Shown here: in pieces, positions 29,102 to 38,703 of the stretch | Layout: each line of letters begins with the position of its first letter | Numbering within the stretch: the first letter of the stretch is position 1 | From: Alteromonas australica | Lineage (GTDB): Bacteria; Pseudomonadota; Gammaproteobacteria; Enterobacterales; Alteromonadaceae | Reading direction: 5' to 3' | Assembly (NCBI RefSeq): GCF_000730385.1 | Contig: NZ_CP008849.1 | Location: 2,294,001 to 2,358,000, forward strand | Length of the DNA stretch: 64,000 bases | The notes under the pieces: generated by a model | Databases searched by the model: none | What the model saw: the letters and a program-made list of their open reading frames with translations, nothing else | What the model was told of the DNA's origin: nothing | Position numbers and translations under genes: made by a program

Positions 29102-30772
29102 TTATTCGCCTTTAGCAGCTTTAAATGCTTCTGCCATCGCGTTAGCGAAACCAGCGTCTTCTTGCTGGTTAACTTTATCGATAGCTTCTTTCTCGTCAGC
29201 TTGATCTTTCGCTTTAACAGAAAGGTTAACAGTGCGATTCTTACGGTCAACGCCCATAAATTTCGCTTCAATGCTATCACCAACGTTCGCTTCTTCAGTG
29301 GCGTCTTCAATACGGTCAACAGAAAGATCTGCAACACGGATGTAGCCATCAACTTCTTCAGCTAGGTTTACAGTAACGCCTTTAGCATCAACTGCTGTTA
29401 CTGTACCAGTAACGATAGCACCTTTCTTGTTATCTGTCAGATACTTGTTGAAAGGATCTTCTTCAATCTGCTTAACGCCTAGAGAAATACGCTCACGCTC
29501 TGGGTCGACTTGTAGTACAACTGCAGAGATTTCGTCGCCTTTCTTATAGTCGCGAACCGCGTCTTCACCAGACTTGTTCCAGCTAATGTCAGAAAGGTGA
29601 ACTAGACCGTCGATACCACCGTCAAGACCGATGAAGATACCAAAGTCAGTGATTGACTTGATCTTACCAGACACTTTGTCACCTTTTTCGTGTGACTTAG
29701 CGAAAGTTTCCCAAGGGTTGTCGATGCACTGCTTAAGACCTAAAGAAATACGACGACGTTCTTCGTCGATTTCAAGAACCATAACATCTACTGTGTCACC
29801 TAGGTTAACTACTTTAGATGGGTGGATGTTCTTGTTAGTCCAGTCCATTTCAGAAACGTGTACAAGACCTTCAACGCCGTCTTCGATTTCTACGAAGCAA
29901 CCGTAATCAGTTAGGTTAGTTACCTGACCGTTGATCTTAGTACCTTCTGGGTAACGTGAAGCAATTTCTTGCCATGGATCGTTGCCCATTTGCTTCATAC
30001 CAAGAGAAACACGTTGCTTCTCTTTGTCGAACTTAAGTACTTTAACGTTGATTTCGTCACCAACATTCACGATTTCACTTGGGTGCTTAACGCGCTTCCA
30101 AGCCATATCAGTGATGTGTAGTAGACCGTCTACGCCGCCAAGGTCAACGAACGCACCGTAATCAGTAAGGTTCTTAACGATACCTTTGATTTCGTGGCCT
30201 TCTTCAAGGTTAGCAAGAAGCGTTTCGCGCTCAGCGCTGCTTTCTGCTTCAATAACTGCACGACGAGAAACAACAACGTTGTTACGCTTAGCATCAAGCT
30301 TGATAACTTTAAATTCAAGCTCTTTGCCTTCAAGGTGCGTAGTATCACGTACTGGACGTACGTCAACTAGTGAACCAGGAAGGAATGCGCGAACACTGTT
30401 AACTTCAACAGTGAAACCGCCTTTAACTTTACCGTTGATAACGCCTTTGATAGTCGCTTTATCATCGTAAGCTTTTTCCAGCTCAACCCACGCTTCGTGA
30501 CGCTTCGCTTTTTCGCGAGAAAGGATAGTTTCACCGAAACCATCTTCAACTGCATCTAGTGCTACGTCTACTTCGTCACCGATAGCGATTTCTAGTTCGC
30601 CTTCAGCGTTCTTAAATTGGTCTGCTGGGATAGCACTTTCTGATTTCAAGCCCGCATCAACAAGAACGATGTCTTTGTCGATAGAAACAACAGTACCTTT
30701 TACAATTGAACCAGGACGTGTTTCTAGTTCTTGTAAGCTTTCTTCAAAAAGTTGTGCAAAATTTTCAGTCAT
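29102..30772 (-). CDS. rpsA: 30S ribosomal protein S1
   Basis: A 556-residue protein with six S1 (OB-fold) repeats, seen as recurring [52 protein letters not shown] and [20 protein letters not shown] modules. It unwinds and delivers mRNA to the 30S subunit. Start is Met at 30772 ([14 protein letters not shown]), as in E. coli; the frame is open 11 codons further. The 5' leader has a hairpin, consistent with the known autogenous control of rpsA. Confidence 0.98.
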   Translation of the reverse strand: MTENFAQLFEESLQELETRPGSIVKGTVVSIDKDIVLVDAGLKSESAIPADQFKNAEGELEIAIGDEVDVALDAVEDGFGETILSREKAKRHEAWVELEKAYDDKATIKGVINGKVKGGFTVEVNSVRAFLPGSLVDVRPVRDTTHLEGKELEFKVIKLDAKRNNVVVSRRAVIEAESSAERETLLANLEEGHEIKGIVKNLTDYGAFVDLGGVDGLLHITDMAWKRVKHPSEIVNVGDEINVKVLKFDKEKQRVSLGMKQMGNDPWQEIASRYPEGTKINGQVTNLTDYGCFVEIEDGVEGLVHVSEMDWTNKNIHPSKVVNLGDTVDVMVLEIDEERRRISLGLKQCIDNPWETFAKSHEKGDKVSGKIKSITDFGIFIGLDGGIDGLVHLSDISWNKSGEDAVRDYKKGDEISAVVLQVDPERERISLGVKQIEEDPFNKYLTDNKKGAIVTGTVTAVDAKGVTVNLAEEVDGYIRVADLSVDRIEDATEEANVGDSIEAKFMGVDRKNRTVNLSVKAKDQADEKEAIDKVNQQEDAGFANAMAEAFKAAKGE

Positions 30773-30801
30773 AAGGTTTAAATAAACTTTTAAGTTGATA
30801 T

Positions 30802-30827
30802 CCACGCTTCTAATCCGGACAACGTGG
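30802..30827 (-). promoter_or_regulatory. Leader hairpin upstream of rpsA
   Basis: CCACG (30802-30806) pairs with CGTGG (30823-30827) about 30 bp before the rpsA start. rpsA leaders in enterobacteria fold into hairpins used for S1 autoregulation; equivalence here is inferred. Confidence 0.4.
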
Positions 30828-30892
30828 GGTTATTAAAAATCGTCGCTACTCCCTGTTGCAACGCTGCTTTGGATGCGATTGTCTCGCGCTTT

Positions 30893-31564
30893 TTACAAGC
30901 GTGAGGAAATAATATCCATCGCTTTTTCAAAGACTTGGTCAATATCCAAGTCCGTCGAATCAATAATTACTGCATCTTGTGCCGGCACCAAAGGGGCAAC
31001 TGAACGTTGTGTGTCACGCTCGTCTCTTGCTTTGATATCGGTTAAAAGGCGCGCAATATTAACATCCATCCCTTTATCTTTCAACTGGCTATAGCGACGC
31101 TCTGCGCGGGCTTCAGCACTGGCTGTAAGAAATATCTTTACATTTGCTTCCGGGAATACAACGGTGCCCATGTCTCTTCCATCGGCCACTAAACCCGGAT
31201 CTTGCTGAAATGCCCGCTGACGTCTAAGTAATGCTTCTCTTACTCGAGGTAAGGCTGCGACTTTAGAGGCGACTGCGCCCACATCTTCAGTACGGATATC
31301 ATCTGTAACGTCTTCGCCTTCAAGGATAATGCGGGTTGCATCCTCGTTAGTTTCAAAACTTACATCAAGACCGGTTGCTAGTGGAACAACACATTCTTCA
31401 TCTTCACACGGAAGGTCGTGGTGTAAGGCGGCAACAGCTAATACGCGATAAATTGCGCCACTGTCTAAAAAGTGCCAACCTAGTTTTTTCGCCAGTAAGC
31501 TACTTAACGTACCTTTACCAGCACCACTAGGACCGTCTACCGTGACAACGGGTGTGGAATGCAT
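30893..31564 (-). CDS. cmk: Cytidylate kinase
   Basis: A 223-residue NMP kinase that phosphorylates CMP and dCMP. P-loop [27 protein letters not shown], the [13 protein letters not shown] motif and the lid with [14 protein letters not shown] are visible. Met at 31564 has GGAG a few bases upstream; the frame runs to 31618 without support. It precedes rpsA and follows aroA, as is standard. Confidence 0.97.
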   Translation of the reverse strand: MHSTPVVTVDGPSGAGKGTLSSLLAKKLGWHFLDSGAIYRVLAVAALHHDLPCEDEECVVPLATGLDVSFETNEDATRIILEGEDVTDDIRTEDVGAVASKVAALPRVREALLRRQRAFQQDPGLVADGRDMGTVVFPEANVKIFLTASAEARAERRYSQLKDKGMDVNIARLLTDIKARDERDTQRSVAPLVPAQDAVIIDSTDLDIDQVFEKAMDIISSRL

Positions 31565-31711
31565 ACCTGCTCCAGAATTTAAAATACTAAAAAATCGCGC
31601 GCAATTATACGCGTTCATAACAGATAAGCAATGCCACCGGGCGACGATGGCATTGGATGTTAGACTAATTTATAAGGGCAGATCGCTGCAATTTTGCAGA
31701 TAAACGCCAAA

Positions 31712-32992
31712 TTAGCTGTATAGCGTGGCAAATCGAGTAAAGTAGTCTGGGAAGGTTTTACGCGTGCAACCTGGGTCATTAATGGTAACAGGGGTGTCAC
31801 TTAACGCCACAAGAGAAAAACACATGGCTATGCGATGGTCGTTGTAGGTGTCAATTTCCGCATGCTTAAGTGACGCCGTTGGCCAAACTTTAATAGAGTC
31901 ATGGCCCTCTTCCACTTTAGCCCCTAATTTTTGCAGTTCGGTTGCCATGGCCGCCAAACGGTCAGTTTCTTTGACCCGCCAGTTATAGATGTTTGTCATG
32001 GTTGTTGGACCTTCGGCAAACAAAGCCGTAGTCGCTATGGTCATGGCCGCATCAGGGATATGGTTCATATCCATGCTGACACCTTTGAGCGGCGCGCCTG
32101 TCACTTCTACATATTCGTCATTCCAGACCACCTTTGCACCCATTGCTTCAAGTACATCGGCAAAACGAATATCACCCTGTATCGAGTTTTGCCCAATACC
32201 GGTTACGCGTACCGTACCACCTTTAATGGCACCGGCTGCAAGGAAGTAAGACGCCGAAGATGCATCACCTTCTACCATAAATTTCCCCGGGGCTACATAC
32301 TTTGCGTCTCCCGAAATGGTGAATGTCTGGTAGTTGTCATTTTCAACAGACACACCAAACTTCGCCATGGTATCTAAGGTAATATCGATGTAAGGTTTTG
32401 ATACTAATTCGCCTTTGATACGAATAGTGACATCGCCTGCAAATAAGGGGGCTGCCATTAACAGCGCTGTCAAAAACTGACTGGATACACTACCGTCAAC
32501 GGACATTTCCCCACCAAGCAAGGTTTTACCCTTTATCTGAAGAGGTGGAAAACCGTCGTTTTTCAGGTAACTAATGTCAGCATTGGCTTCACGTAGCCCA
32601 TCGACTAAATCGCCAATGGGGCGCTCTTCCATACGTGGCTCGCCGGTAAGTACACAGTCTACCTTGCTTGCAGCTAAGGCGGCACACAAAGGACGCATTG
32701 CAGTACCCGCGTTTCCTAAAAATAGTTCTAGTGGTTCTGCGACATTAAATGCCCCGCCGTTACCGCTAACCGTACAGCGTGTTTTATCTTCATTAAGCGT
32801 ATACTGAATGCCCAATTGCGTAAGCGCGTTAAGCATATGCGAAATGTCATCGCTGTCTAACAAATTCGTTAGCTCCGTGTCACCTTCTGCTAAAGCGGCC
32901 AGTAACAGCGCGCGATTTGATAAGCTCTTTGAACCAGGTACATTGACCTCTCCCGATACTTTTGCAATCGGTGCTAATGTTAACTGTTCCAT
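31712..32992 (-). CDS. aroA: 3-phosphoshikimate 1-carboxyvinyltransferase (EPSP synthase)
   Basis: A 426-residue enzyme of the shikimate pathway. The signatures [17 protein letters not shown] (PEP site) and [18 protein letters not shown] are present, with the N-terminal [24 protein letters not shown]. The PEP-site Gly-Asn-Ala-Gly-Thr is of the class I type, glyphosate-sensitive in other species. It lies 3 bp downstream of serC in one operon, as in E. coli serC-aroA. Confidence 0.98.
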   Translation of the reverse strand: MEQLTLAPIAKVSGEVNVPGSKSLSNRALLLAALAEGDTELTNLLDSDDISHMLNALTQLGIQYTLNEDKTRCTVSGNGGAFNVAEPLELFLGNAGTAMRPLCAALAASKVDCVLTGEPRMEERPIGDLVDGLREANADISYLKNDGFPPLQIKGKTLLGGEMSVDGSVSSQFLTALLMAAPLFAGDVTIRIKGELVSKPYIDITLDTMAKFGVSVENDNYQTFTISGDAKYVAPGKFMVEGDASSASYFLAAGAIKGGTVRVTGIGQNSIQGDIRFADVLEAMGAKVVWNDEYVEVTGAPLKGVSMDMNHIPDAAMTIATTALFAEGPTTMTNIYNWRVKETDRLAAMATELQKLGAKVEEGHDSIKVWPTASLKHAEIDTYNDHRIAMCFSLVALSDTPVTINDPGCTRKTFPDYFTRFATLYS

Positions 32993-32995
32993 TTT

Positions 32996-34081
32996 TTACC
33001 CATTTACTCTTTCAAATTCGCGCATAAATTCAACTAGCGCCACAATACCTTCGACTGGCATTGCATTATAAATACTGGCTCGCATGCCACCTACAGAGCG
33101 GTGACCTTTAAGCGCCAGTAAGCCTGCTGCTTGTGATTGCTCTAAAAACAAGCTGTCTAGCGCCGGATTAGCCAGATGGAAAGGAACGTTCATTTTGGAG
33201 CGGTTATCAGGATGAACCTTACTCGAATAAAAATCTGAACTGTCGATGGCAGAATACAGTAACGCGGCTTTTTCCCCGTTACGTTTTGCCATGGCATTCA
33301 CGCCGCCCATGTCTTTTAACCACTCAAACACTAAACCAGCCAAGTACCATGAAAAGGTTGGCGGCGTGTTGTACATGGAATCAGATTTTGCTGCTAAAGC
33401 GTAATCGAAAATGGAGGGGGTTTCTTTTCGGGCTTTGCCAACAAGATCATCCCTAACAATCACCACAGATAAACCACTTGGACCAATATTCTTCTGGGCT
33501 CCGGCATAAATAACGCCATGCTTCGCCACATCCAACGGTTGCGACAAAATGGTAGAAGACATATCTGACACTAAAGGCACATTTCCCGCTTCAGGCAACC
33601 AGTCATAGGCGATACCGTCAACGGTTTCATTAGGACAAAAGTGATAGTAAGCCGCAGACTGGTCAATATCACTTAAAGCCGGTGGTGCAACATACTGGAG
33701 ACCGTCTTTTTCTGATACATCGCCGACCACAACCGCCTTGTTGTATTTATTTGCTTCGGTTACCGCCCCTTTAGACCAAGAGCCACTAACAAGGTGCAAA
33801 CTGGTGTCGTTGGGGTTAGACAAGTTAAGTGGAACCGCGGCAAACTGTCCTCGCCCACCACCGTGAGTAAAGAGCACATGATAGTTTGATGGGACAGACA
33901 AGAGATCACGAAGATCTTGTTCGGCTTTTGCTGCTATTTCGATGAAGTCTTTGCCTCGGTGGCTAACTTCCATCACAGAGCAACCAAGGTCGCGCCAATT
34001 GGTAAATTCTGCTTGGGCTTTTAGCATAACTTCTTTGGGAAGCATGGCTGGGCCGGCACTAAAGTTAAAAACCTCTTTCAT
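32996..34081 (-). CDS. serC: Phosphoserine aminotransferase
   Basis: A 361-residue PLP enzyme serving serine and pyridoxine synthesis. Landmarks are [38 protein letters not shown], and the Schiff-base Lys in [13 protein letters not shown]. The start at 34081 matches the conserved N terminus [12 protein letters not shown]; the open frame extends 29 codons further without SD support. Operon with aroA. Confidence 0.97.
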   Translation of the reverse strand: MKEVFNFSAGPAMLPKEVMLKAQAEFTNWRDLGCSVMEVSHRGKDFIEIAAKAEQDLRDLLSVPSNYHVLFTHGGGRGQFAAVPLNLSNPNDTSLHLVSGSWSKGAVTEANKYNKAVVVGDVSEKDGLQYVAPPALSDIDQSAAYYHFCPNETVDGIAYDWLPEAGNVPLVSDMSSTILSQPLDVAKHGVIYAGAQKNIGPSGLSVVIVRDDLVGKARKETPSIFDYALAAKSDSMYNTPPTFSWYLAGLVFEWLKDMGGVNAMAKRNGEKAALLYSAIDSSDFYSSKVHPDNRSKMNVPFHLANPALDSLFLEQSQAAGLLALKGHRSVGGMRASIYNAMPVEGIVALVEFMREFERVNG

Positions 34082-34161
34082 TGCGTTTTTCAACACCTGT
34101 AAATAATCCCATTTAGACTCGGTCATGCCGTGTGAAAAAGCATTTACCTTGCCTAAATGGT

Positions 34162-34189
34162 AAAACAAGCGGCTTAAGCCGCTTGTTTT
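34162..34189. terminator. 28-bp perfect palindrome, terminator between gyrA and serC
   Basis: AAAACAAGCGGCTT and its exact complement form a continuous palindrome ending in four or more T on both strands. It lies 48 bp after the gyrA stop on the minus strand and can end gyrA transcripts. Confidence 0.75.
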
Positions 34190-34206
34190 TAAAGAACACT
34201 GATAAC

Positions 34207-34229
34207 GCGCTAAGCCTTTCGGTTAGCGC
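34207..34229 (-). other. Hairpin directly after gyrA
   Basis: GCGCTAA (34207-34213) pairs with TTAGCGC (34223-34229), extended by CC/GG with one bulge. It has no T-run of its own and may protect or help end the gyrA mRNA together with the next palindrome. Confidence 0.45.
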
Positions 34230-34236
34230 ACCACCC

Positions 34237-36951
34237 CTACTCTTCTGTCGTTGAGCCATCGCTGTCTTGTGCAGCGTTATCTTGCTCTGGAACAGCAGTT
34301 TCTGCTTGTTCTGCTACCTCTTCTGAAATAATTGGGTTACCGTCTTCATCTAGTTCTTGTAACTCAGCCACTTCTTCAATGCGTTGTAATCCAACGACGT
34401 GCTCGCCTTCTACAGTGCGTATAAGTCGAACACCTTGTGTGTTACGCCCTACTACAGACACTTCACTTACACGTGTTCTTACTAAGGTACCTTGGTCGCT
34501 GATCAACATAATTTCGTTGCTGTCATCAACCTGTACCGCACCCACTACCTTACCGTTACGCTCAGAGACTTTAATTGATACAACACCTTGTGTTGCTCGG
34601 CTCTTCGCTGGGTAATCATCAAGCGGCGTACGCTTTCCAAATCCGTTTTCGGTGGCAGTAAGTACAGGGCCGTCGCCTTTCGGCACAATCAGTGAAACCA
34701 CTTTTTGGCCGTCTTGCAAACGGATACCACGAACACCTGTTGCGGTACGACCCATTGGACGCAGTGCTAATAGCTCTTCACCGGTTTCAGGGTCACGTTT
34801 AACTTCGCCTGTTTCGCTGTCACGAAGTTTTTCGTTAAAGCGAACCACTTTACCTGCATCAGAAAACAGCATGATGTCGTCGTCACCATGGGTGATATCA
34901 ACACCAATAAGCTCATCACCTTCATTCAAGTTAACGGCAATAATACCGCTTGAACGTGGGCGAGAATATAGACTCAGATCGGTTTTCTTCACGGTACCGT
35001 TGGCCGTTGCCATCAATACATATTTGCCTTCTTCAAACTCTTTAATTGGAAGAATAGCAGTAATACGCTCGCCTTCTTCAAGAGGAAGAATATTAACAAT
35101 AGGACGTCCACGTGCATTTCGGCTGGCGAATGGCAATTGATACACTTTCAGCCAGTACAAACGACCACGGGTTGAGAAGCATAAGATATGATCATGGGTA
35201 TTAGCCACCAACAGTTTTTCGATGAAATCTTCATCTTTCATCTTAGTTGCCGATTTTCCACGGCCACCACGACGTTGCGCTTCATAGTCGGTAAGCTTTT
35301 GATATTTTACATAACCTTCACGAGAAAGCGTCACAACAACGTCTTCTTGTTCAATTAAATCTTCAATATCTATATCATGACTTGCCGCCGTAATTTCTGT
35401 ACGACGTTCATCACCAAATTCGTCGCGTACTTTTTCTAGCTCTTCTTGAATCACTTCCATCAAACGCGCTGGGCTGTTTAAGATGTGTAGCAATTCAGCA
35501 ATAAGCTCAAGTAGCTGCTTGTATTCTTCTAAGATTTTTTCGTGTTCTAAGCCGGTTAGCTTATGTAAACGAAGATCGAGAATGGCCTGCGCCTGTTGTT
35601 CCGTTAGGAAATACTGACCATCACGAATACCAAATTCTGGCAATAACCATTCTGGACGCGCCGCATCATCGCCAGCACGCTCTAGCATTTGCGCTACGTC
35701 ACCTAGATCCCAGCCTTGTGCCACTAAAGCTTTTTTCGCTTCTGCAGGGCTTGGAGAGGCTTTAATCAACTCAATGATAGGGTCGATATTCGCCAGGGCA
35801 ATCGCCAAACCTTCAAGGATATGGGCACGATCACGGGCTTTCCGCAGCTCAAATACAGTACGACGAGTGACGACTTCACGACGGTGCAGTATAAAGGCTT
35901 CTAAGGTGTCTTTTAGATTAAAGACTTTAGGCTGGCCATTGTCCAACGCCACCATATTAATACCGAATACTGTTTGTAACTGTGTATTGGCATATAAATG
36001 GTTAAGCAGCACTTCTGCTGATTCATTACGTTTGACTTCTACAACAATACGCATTCCGTCTTTATCAGATTCGTCACGGAGTGCAGAAATACCTTCGATA
36101 CGCTTTTCTTTAACCAGCTCGGCAATTTTTTCAATTAAACGAGCTTTGTTAACCTGGTACGGAATTTCATTAATGATAATGGTTTCTTTACCGTTATCTT
36201 CCGTTTCAATTTCCGCTTTAGCACGCATATATATTTTGCCGCGACCAGTACGGTACGCGTCATCAATACCTTTACGTCCGCTTATCATAGCGGCTGTAGG
36301 GAAATCAGGACCAGGAATATAAGTCATGAGATCATCAATGGTGATATCTGGGTCTTGAATTAACGCCACACAGCCATTGATAACTTCAGTTAAATTGTGC
36401 GGAGGAATATTGGTAGCCATACCCACCGCGATACCAGAAGACCCATTCACTAGCAGGTTGGGCACCTTAGTCGGTAAAACTTCTGGTATAAATTCAGTAC
36501 CATCATAGTTAGGTACAAAATCTACTGTCTCTTTATCGAGATCAGCCAATAGTTCGTGGGCGATTTTCGCCATACGAACTTCTGTGTAACGCATAGCCGC
36601 CGCGGAGTCACCGTCCACAGAACCAAAGTTACCTTGGCCATCTACTAACATGTAGCGTAGCGAGAATGGCTGTGCCATACGTACGATAGTATCGTAAACA
36701 GCAGAGTCACCATGAGGGTGATACTTACCAATTACGTCACCTACCACACGGGCAGATTTTTTATATGGCTTATTGAAGTCATTTTTAAGTTCGTTCATGG
36801 CGAACAGCACGCGACGGTGCACTGGCTTCAGGCCATCTCTCACGTCAGGCAAGGCTCGCCCGACAATAACGCTCATCGCGTAATCAAGATAAGAGTTTTT
36901 TAGCTCTTCCTCGATATTTACGGGGAGGATTTCTTTAGCGTTATCAGACAT
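34237..36951 (-). CDS. gyrA: DNA gyrase subunit A
   Basis: A 904-residue type II topoisomerase subunit. The catalytic Tyr lies in [10 protein letters not shown] (about residue 122). The quinolone region reads [15 protein letters not shown] with Ser83 and Asp87, that is, the susceptible-type residues. Six C-terminal beta-pinwheel blades include the GyrA box [10 protein letters not shown]. The C terminus ends in an acidic tail ([20 protein letters not shown]). gyrA and ubiG are divergent, as in E. coli. Confidence 0.99.
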   Translation of the reverse strand: MSDNAKEILPVNIEEELKNSYLDYAMSVIVGRALPDVRDGLKPVHRRVLFAMNELKNDFNKPYKKSARVVGDVIGKYHPHGDSAVYDTIVRMAQPFSLRYMLVDGQGNFGSVDGDSAAAMRYTEVRMAKIAHELLADLDKETVDFVPNYDGTEFIPEVLPTKVPNLLVNGSSGIAVGMATNIPPHNLTEVINGCVALIQDPDITIDDLMTYIPGPDFPTAAMISGRKGIDDAYRTGRGKIYMRAKAEIETEDNGKETIIINEIPYQVNKARLIEKIAELVKEKRIEGISALRDESDKDGMRIVVEVKRNESAEVLLNHLYANTQLQTVFGINMVALDNGQPKVFNLKDTLEAFILHRREVVTRRTVFELRKARDRAHILEGLAIALANIDPIIELIKASPSPAEAKKALVAQGWDLGDVAQMLERAGDDAARPEWLLPEFGIRDGQYFLTEQQAQAILDLRLHKLTGLEHEKILEEYKQLLELIAELLHILNSPARLMEVIQEELEKVRDEFGDERRTEITAASHDIDIEDLIEQEDVVVTLSREGYVKYQKLTDYEAQRRGGRGKSATKMKDEDFIEKLLVANTHDHILCFSTRGRLYWLKVYQLPFASRNARGRPIVNILPLEEGERITAILPIKEFEEGKYVLMATANGTVKKTDLSLYSRPRSSGIIAVNLNEGDELIGVDITHGDDDIMLFSDAGKVVRFNEKLRDSETGEVKRDPETGEELLALRPMGRTATGVRGIRLQDGQKVVSLIVPKGDGPVLTATENGFGKRTPLDDYPAKSRATQGVVSIKVSERNGKVVGAVQVDDSNEIMLISDQGTLVRTRVSEVSVVGRNTQGVRLIRTVEGEHVVGLQRIEEVAELQELDEDGNPIISEEVAEQAETAVPEQDNAAQDSDGSTTEE

Positions 36952-37377
36952 AAACTGCTTAATCCCTTTATTTCGGTTTGTTCTGCGTAATCCATTCCAG
37001 TGCGTATGCTATATCAATCGTGACACAGCGCGCTTAACTGAGGGCTCGCATTGTTATTATGGGGGTCATAATCCTGTTCGAGTGTAACACTTGATGACAA
37101 AATTATGTAGCGCTTAATTACGTAACCCACCTTAGGTTATAACAACCGTTTACTTTTCGTTCAACAGTTTACCCTAGATGGATATTCCCCACTAAAAACG
37201 ATGCACATAAGTGCGGTTTTGCGCTATTTTATCACGTTATCTCGTAGCCAATAGTACACTTACGCAATGGCGGACAATAAAATACAGTCAGCATAACCTG
37301 TCGTCGAAGATGTCTCATTGCTTTATTAGGTGGTGCAATTAGCTACTTTTAATTAGTCACAAATAGGAAGGTAAAAA
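36952..37377. other. gyrA/ubiG divergent intergenic region
   Basis: About 426 bases hold the two divergent promoters. The ubiG ATG has a good GGAAGG six bases upstream. No RNA gene, ORF or strong repeat is visible. I could not call single promoters with confidence. Confidence 0.5.
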
Positions 37378-38085
37378 ATGACGAATGTTGATGAGCAAGA
37401 AATTGGTAAATTTTCTGAGCTCGCATCAAGATGGTGGGATCCCGAAGGTGAATTTAAACCCCTTCATCTAATTAATCCCCTTCGTTTAGATTTTATCAAT
37501 CAACACAGTCAAGGGCTGTTCGACAAAAAGGTGTTGGACATTGGCTGTGGTGGCGGAATTTTAGCGGAATCAATGGCAAAAGCGGGCGCGCAAGTTACTG
37601 GCTTAGACATGGCTCAGGCATCACTCGATGTGGCGAAACTCCATGGTTTAGAATCAGGCGTTAAGGTTAGCTATCATTGTGAAACCGCTGAAAACTTTGC
37701 CGACGCCCATCCAGCTGAATACGACGTGGTCACCTGTATGGAAATGTTAGAGCATGTTCCCGACCCTGCCTCGGTGGTAAAAGCATGTGCGACCTTAGTT
37801 AAGCCCGGTGGTCACGTATTTTTTTCCACACTCAATAGAAATATTAAATCTTATTTAATGGGGATCCTTGGTGCAGAATATCTGTTAAAACTCGTACCTA
37901 AGGGAACACATGATCATGGTCGCTTCATTAAACCATCGGAACTCATTGCAATGACAGATGAAGCAAACCTTTTTCCCCGTGATATGACAGGTTTACACAT
38001 GGACCCGCTTTCCCAAGGCTTTTACTTGTCAAACAAAAACGTGGATGTGAACTACCTACTCTATACTGTACGTGAGGAAGATTAA
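37378..38085 (+). CDS. ubiG: Ubiquinone biosynthesis O-methyltransferase UbiG
   Basis: A 235-residue SAM-dependent enzyme that performs both O-methylations of ubiquinone. Motif I is [20 protein letters not shown], motif II region [16 protein letters not shown], and an amphipathic insertion ([26 protein letters not shown]) that mediates membrane contact in the E. coli enzyme. GGAAGG lies before the ATG. It is followed by the nrdAB regulatory region, mirroring gyrA-ubiG-nrdAB in E. coli. Confidence 0.97.
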   Translation: MTNVDEQEIGKFSELASRWWDPEGEFKPLHLINPLRLDFINQHSQGLFDKKVLDIGCGGGILAESMAKAGAQVTGLDMAQASLDVAKLHGLESGVKVSYHCETAENFADAHPAEYDVVTCMEMLEHVPDPASVVKACATLVKPGGHVFFSTLNRNIKSYLMGILGAEYLLKLVPKGTHDHGRFIKPSELIAMTDEANLFPRDMTGLHMDPLSQGFYLSNKNVDVNYLLYTVREED

Positions 38086-38086
38086 G

Positions 38087-38102
38087 GCACTAGATATAGG
38101 GC
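38087..38102. promoter_or_regulatory. NrdR-box-like site 1
   Basis: The 16-mer GCACTAGATATAGGGC matches the NrdR consensus ACACTATATATAGTGT at 12 of 16 positions. It begins 2 bp after the ubiG stop and exactly 32 bp before a second box, the spacing typical of paired NrdR sites. Confidence 0.6.
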
Positions 38103-38113
38103 TTCGGTGATAA

Positions 38114-38143
38114 TTTAGCCACCATATATCGTGTTTTTATAAA
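38114..38143 (+). promoter_or_regulatory. Candidate nrdAB promoter
   Basis: -35-like TTTAGC, 18-bp spacer and -10 TATAAA. The spacer contains NrdR-like site 2. Transcription from here would give a leader of about 550 nt before nrdA. Confidence 0.45.
38119..38134. promoter_or_regulatory. NrdR-box-like site 2
   Basis: CCACCATATATCGTGT matches the NrdR consensus at 13 of 16 positions. It falls inside the spacer of a possible promoter (TTTAGC 38114-38119, 18-bp spacer, TATAAA 38138-38143), where a repressor would block polymerase. Confidence 0.65.
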
Positions 38144-38149
38144 AAAACG

Positions 38150-38703
38150 GTTTTTGGAATAATTTATTTTAACCTTTAATCATTTTTTTCAATAGTGCTT
38201 GCATTCCATCGATTTGACGATTGTAGAATGCTAAAAAGTTAGTTGTTACTAACCTAATTTCCGTGCCAGTTTAAGTGGTGGAATAAGCAACAGGTATTGG
38301 GTTGCAATCGAAGGCAAACCTCACTATCTTGTGATGAGTTCAAAGGGGGAGATCCAAGGATCATCTAAACGATCATTCTTCTCGATCAAAGTAGGATCTT
38401 GGCTTTTGACACTCGGCTTGGTTATGTCCAAGACCATGGTGACTAACCTTCATAATGGTCTGCGGTGTAATTAGCCTCACAATACAGACAGAAATTGCAA
38501 AAAGTACAAAAAATATAACAACTCGTGCAAGTAAGATTAATACGCAACGTGGTTTTGCCCTGATGGCATTCAATCAACCTCGTTGTGTTTTGTTGTGTAG
38601 TTATCGCGGTAATGCATTTATCGCCGCACAATAATAAACGAACACAAAATATAACAGGGCTACATGCCCACGATTCAAGCGCTAACAGACAACGGCCAGT
38701 AAC
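38150..38703 (+). ncRNA. Long structured nrdA leader, candidate cis-acting RNA or replication-linked site
   Basis: No ORF of coding quality is present. Several hairpins can be drawn: GTTAG/CTAAC (38238-38253), CTTGG/CCAAG (about 38417-38432), and GACCAT/ATGGTC (38432-38460). An interrupted pairing of CCAAGgATC with GATCTTGG brackets a cluster of five GATC sites. I do not recognise a known riboswitch class. The length is well above the usual nrdAB leader. Confidence 0.4.
38351..38398. other. Cluster of five GATC (Dam) sites
   Basis: GATC occurs at 38351, 38359, 38371, 38384 and 38395, spaced 8-13 bp. Chance expectation is about one per 256 bp. The spacing near one helical turn recalls SeqA-type binding clusters; the function here is inferred. 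Confidence 0.6.

Noticed and set aside
36010-36330. Long plus-strand frames inside gyrA and rpsA antisense
   Set aside because: These mirror highly biased codon usage of gyrA and rpsA; they have no family resemblance.
34237-36951. Quinolone-resistance changes in GyrA
   Set aside because: The quinolone region shows Ser and Asp at the key positions, the usual susceptible-type residues.
38373-38631. Two small minus-strand frames in the nrdA leader
   Set aside because: No RBS or family resemblance; the region is better explained as a regulatory leader with hairpins and GATC sites.
38235-38703. Cobalamin riboswitch before nrdA
   Set aside because: No B12-box-like conserved block could be found; nrdAB is also the oxygen-dependent class Ia, so a B12 switch is not expected.
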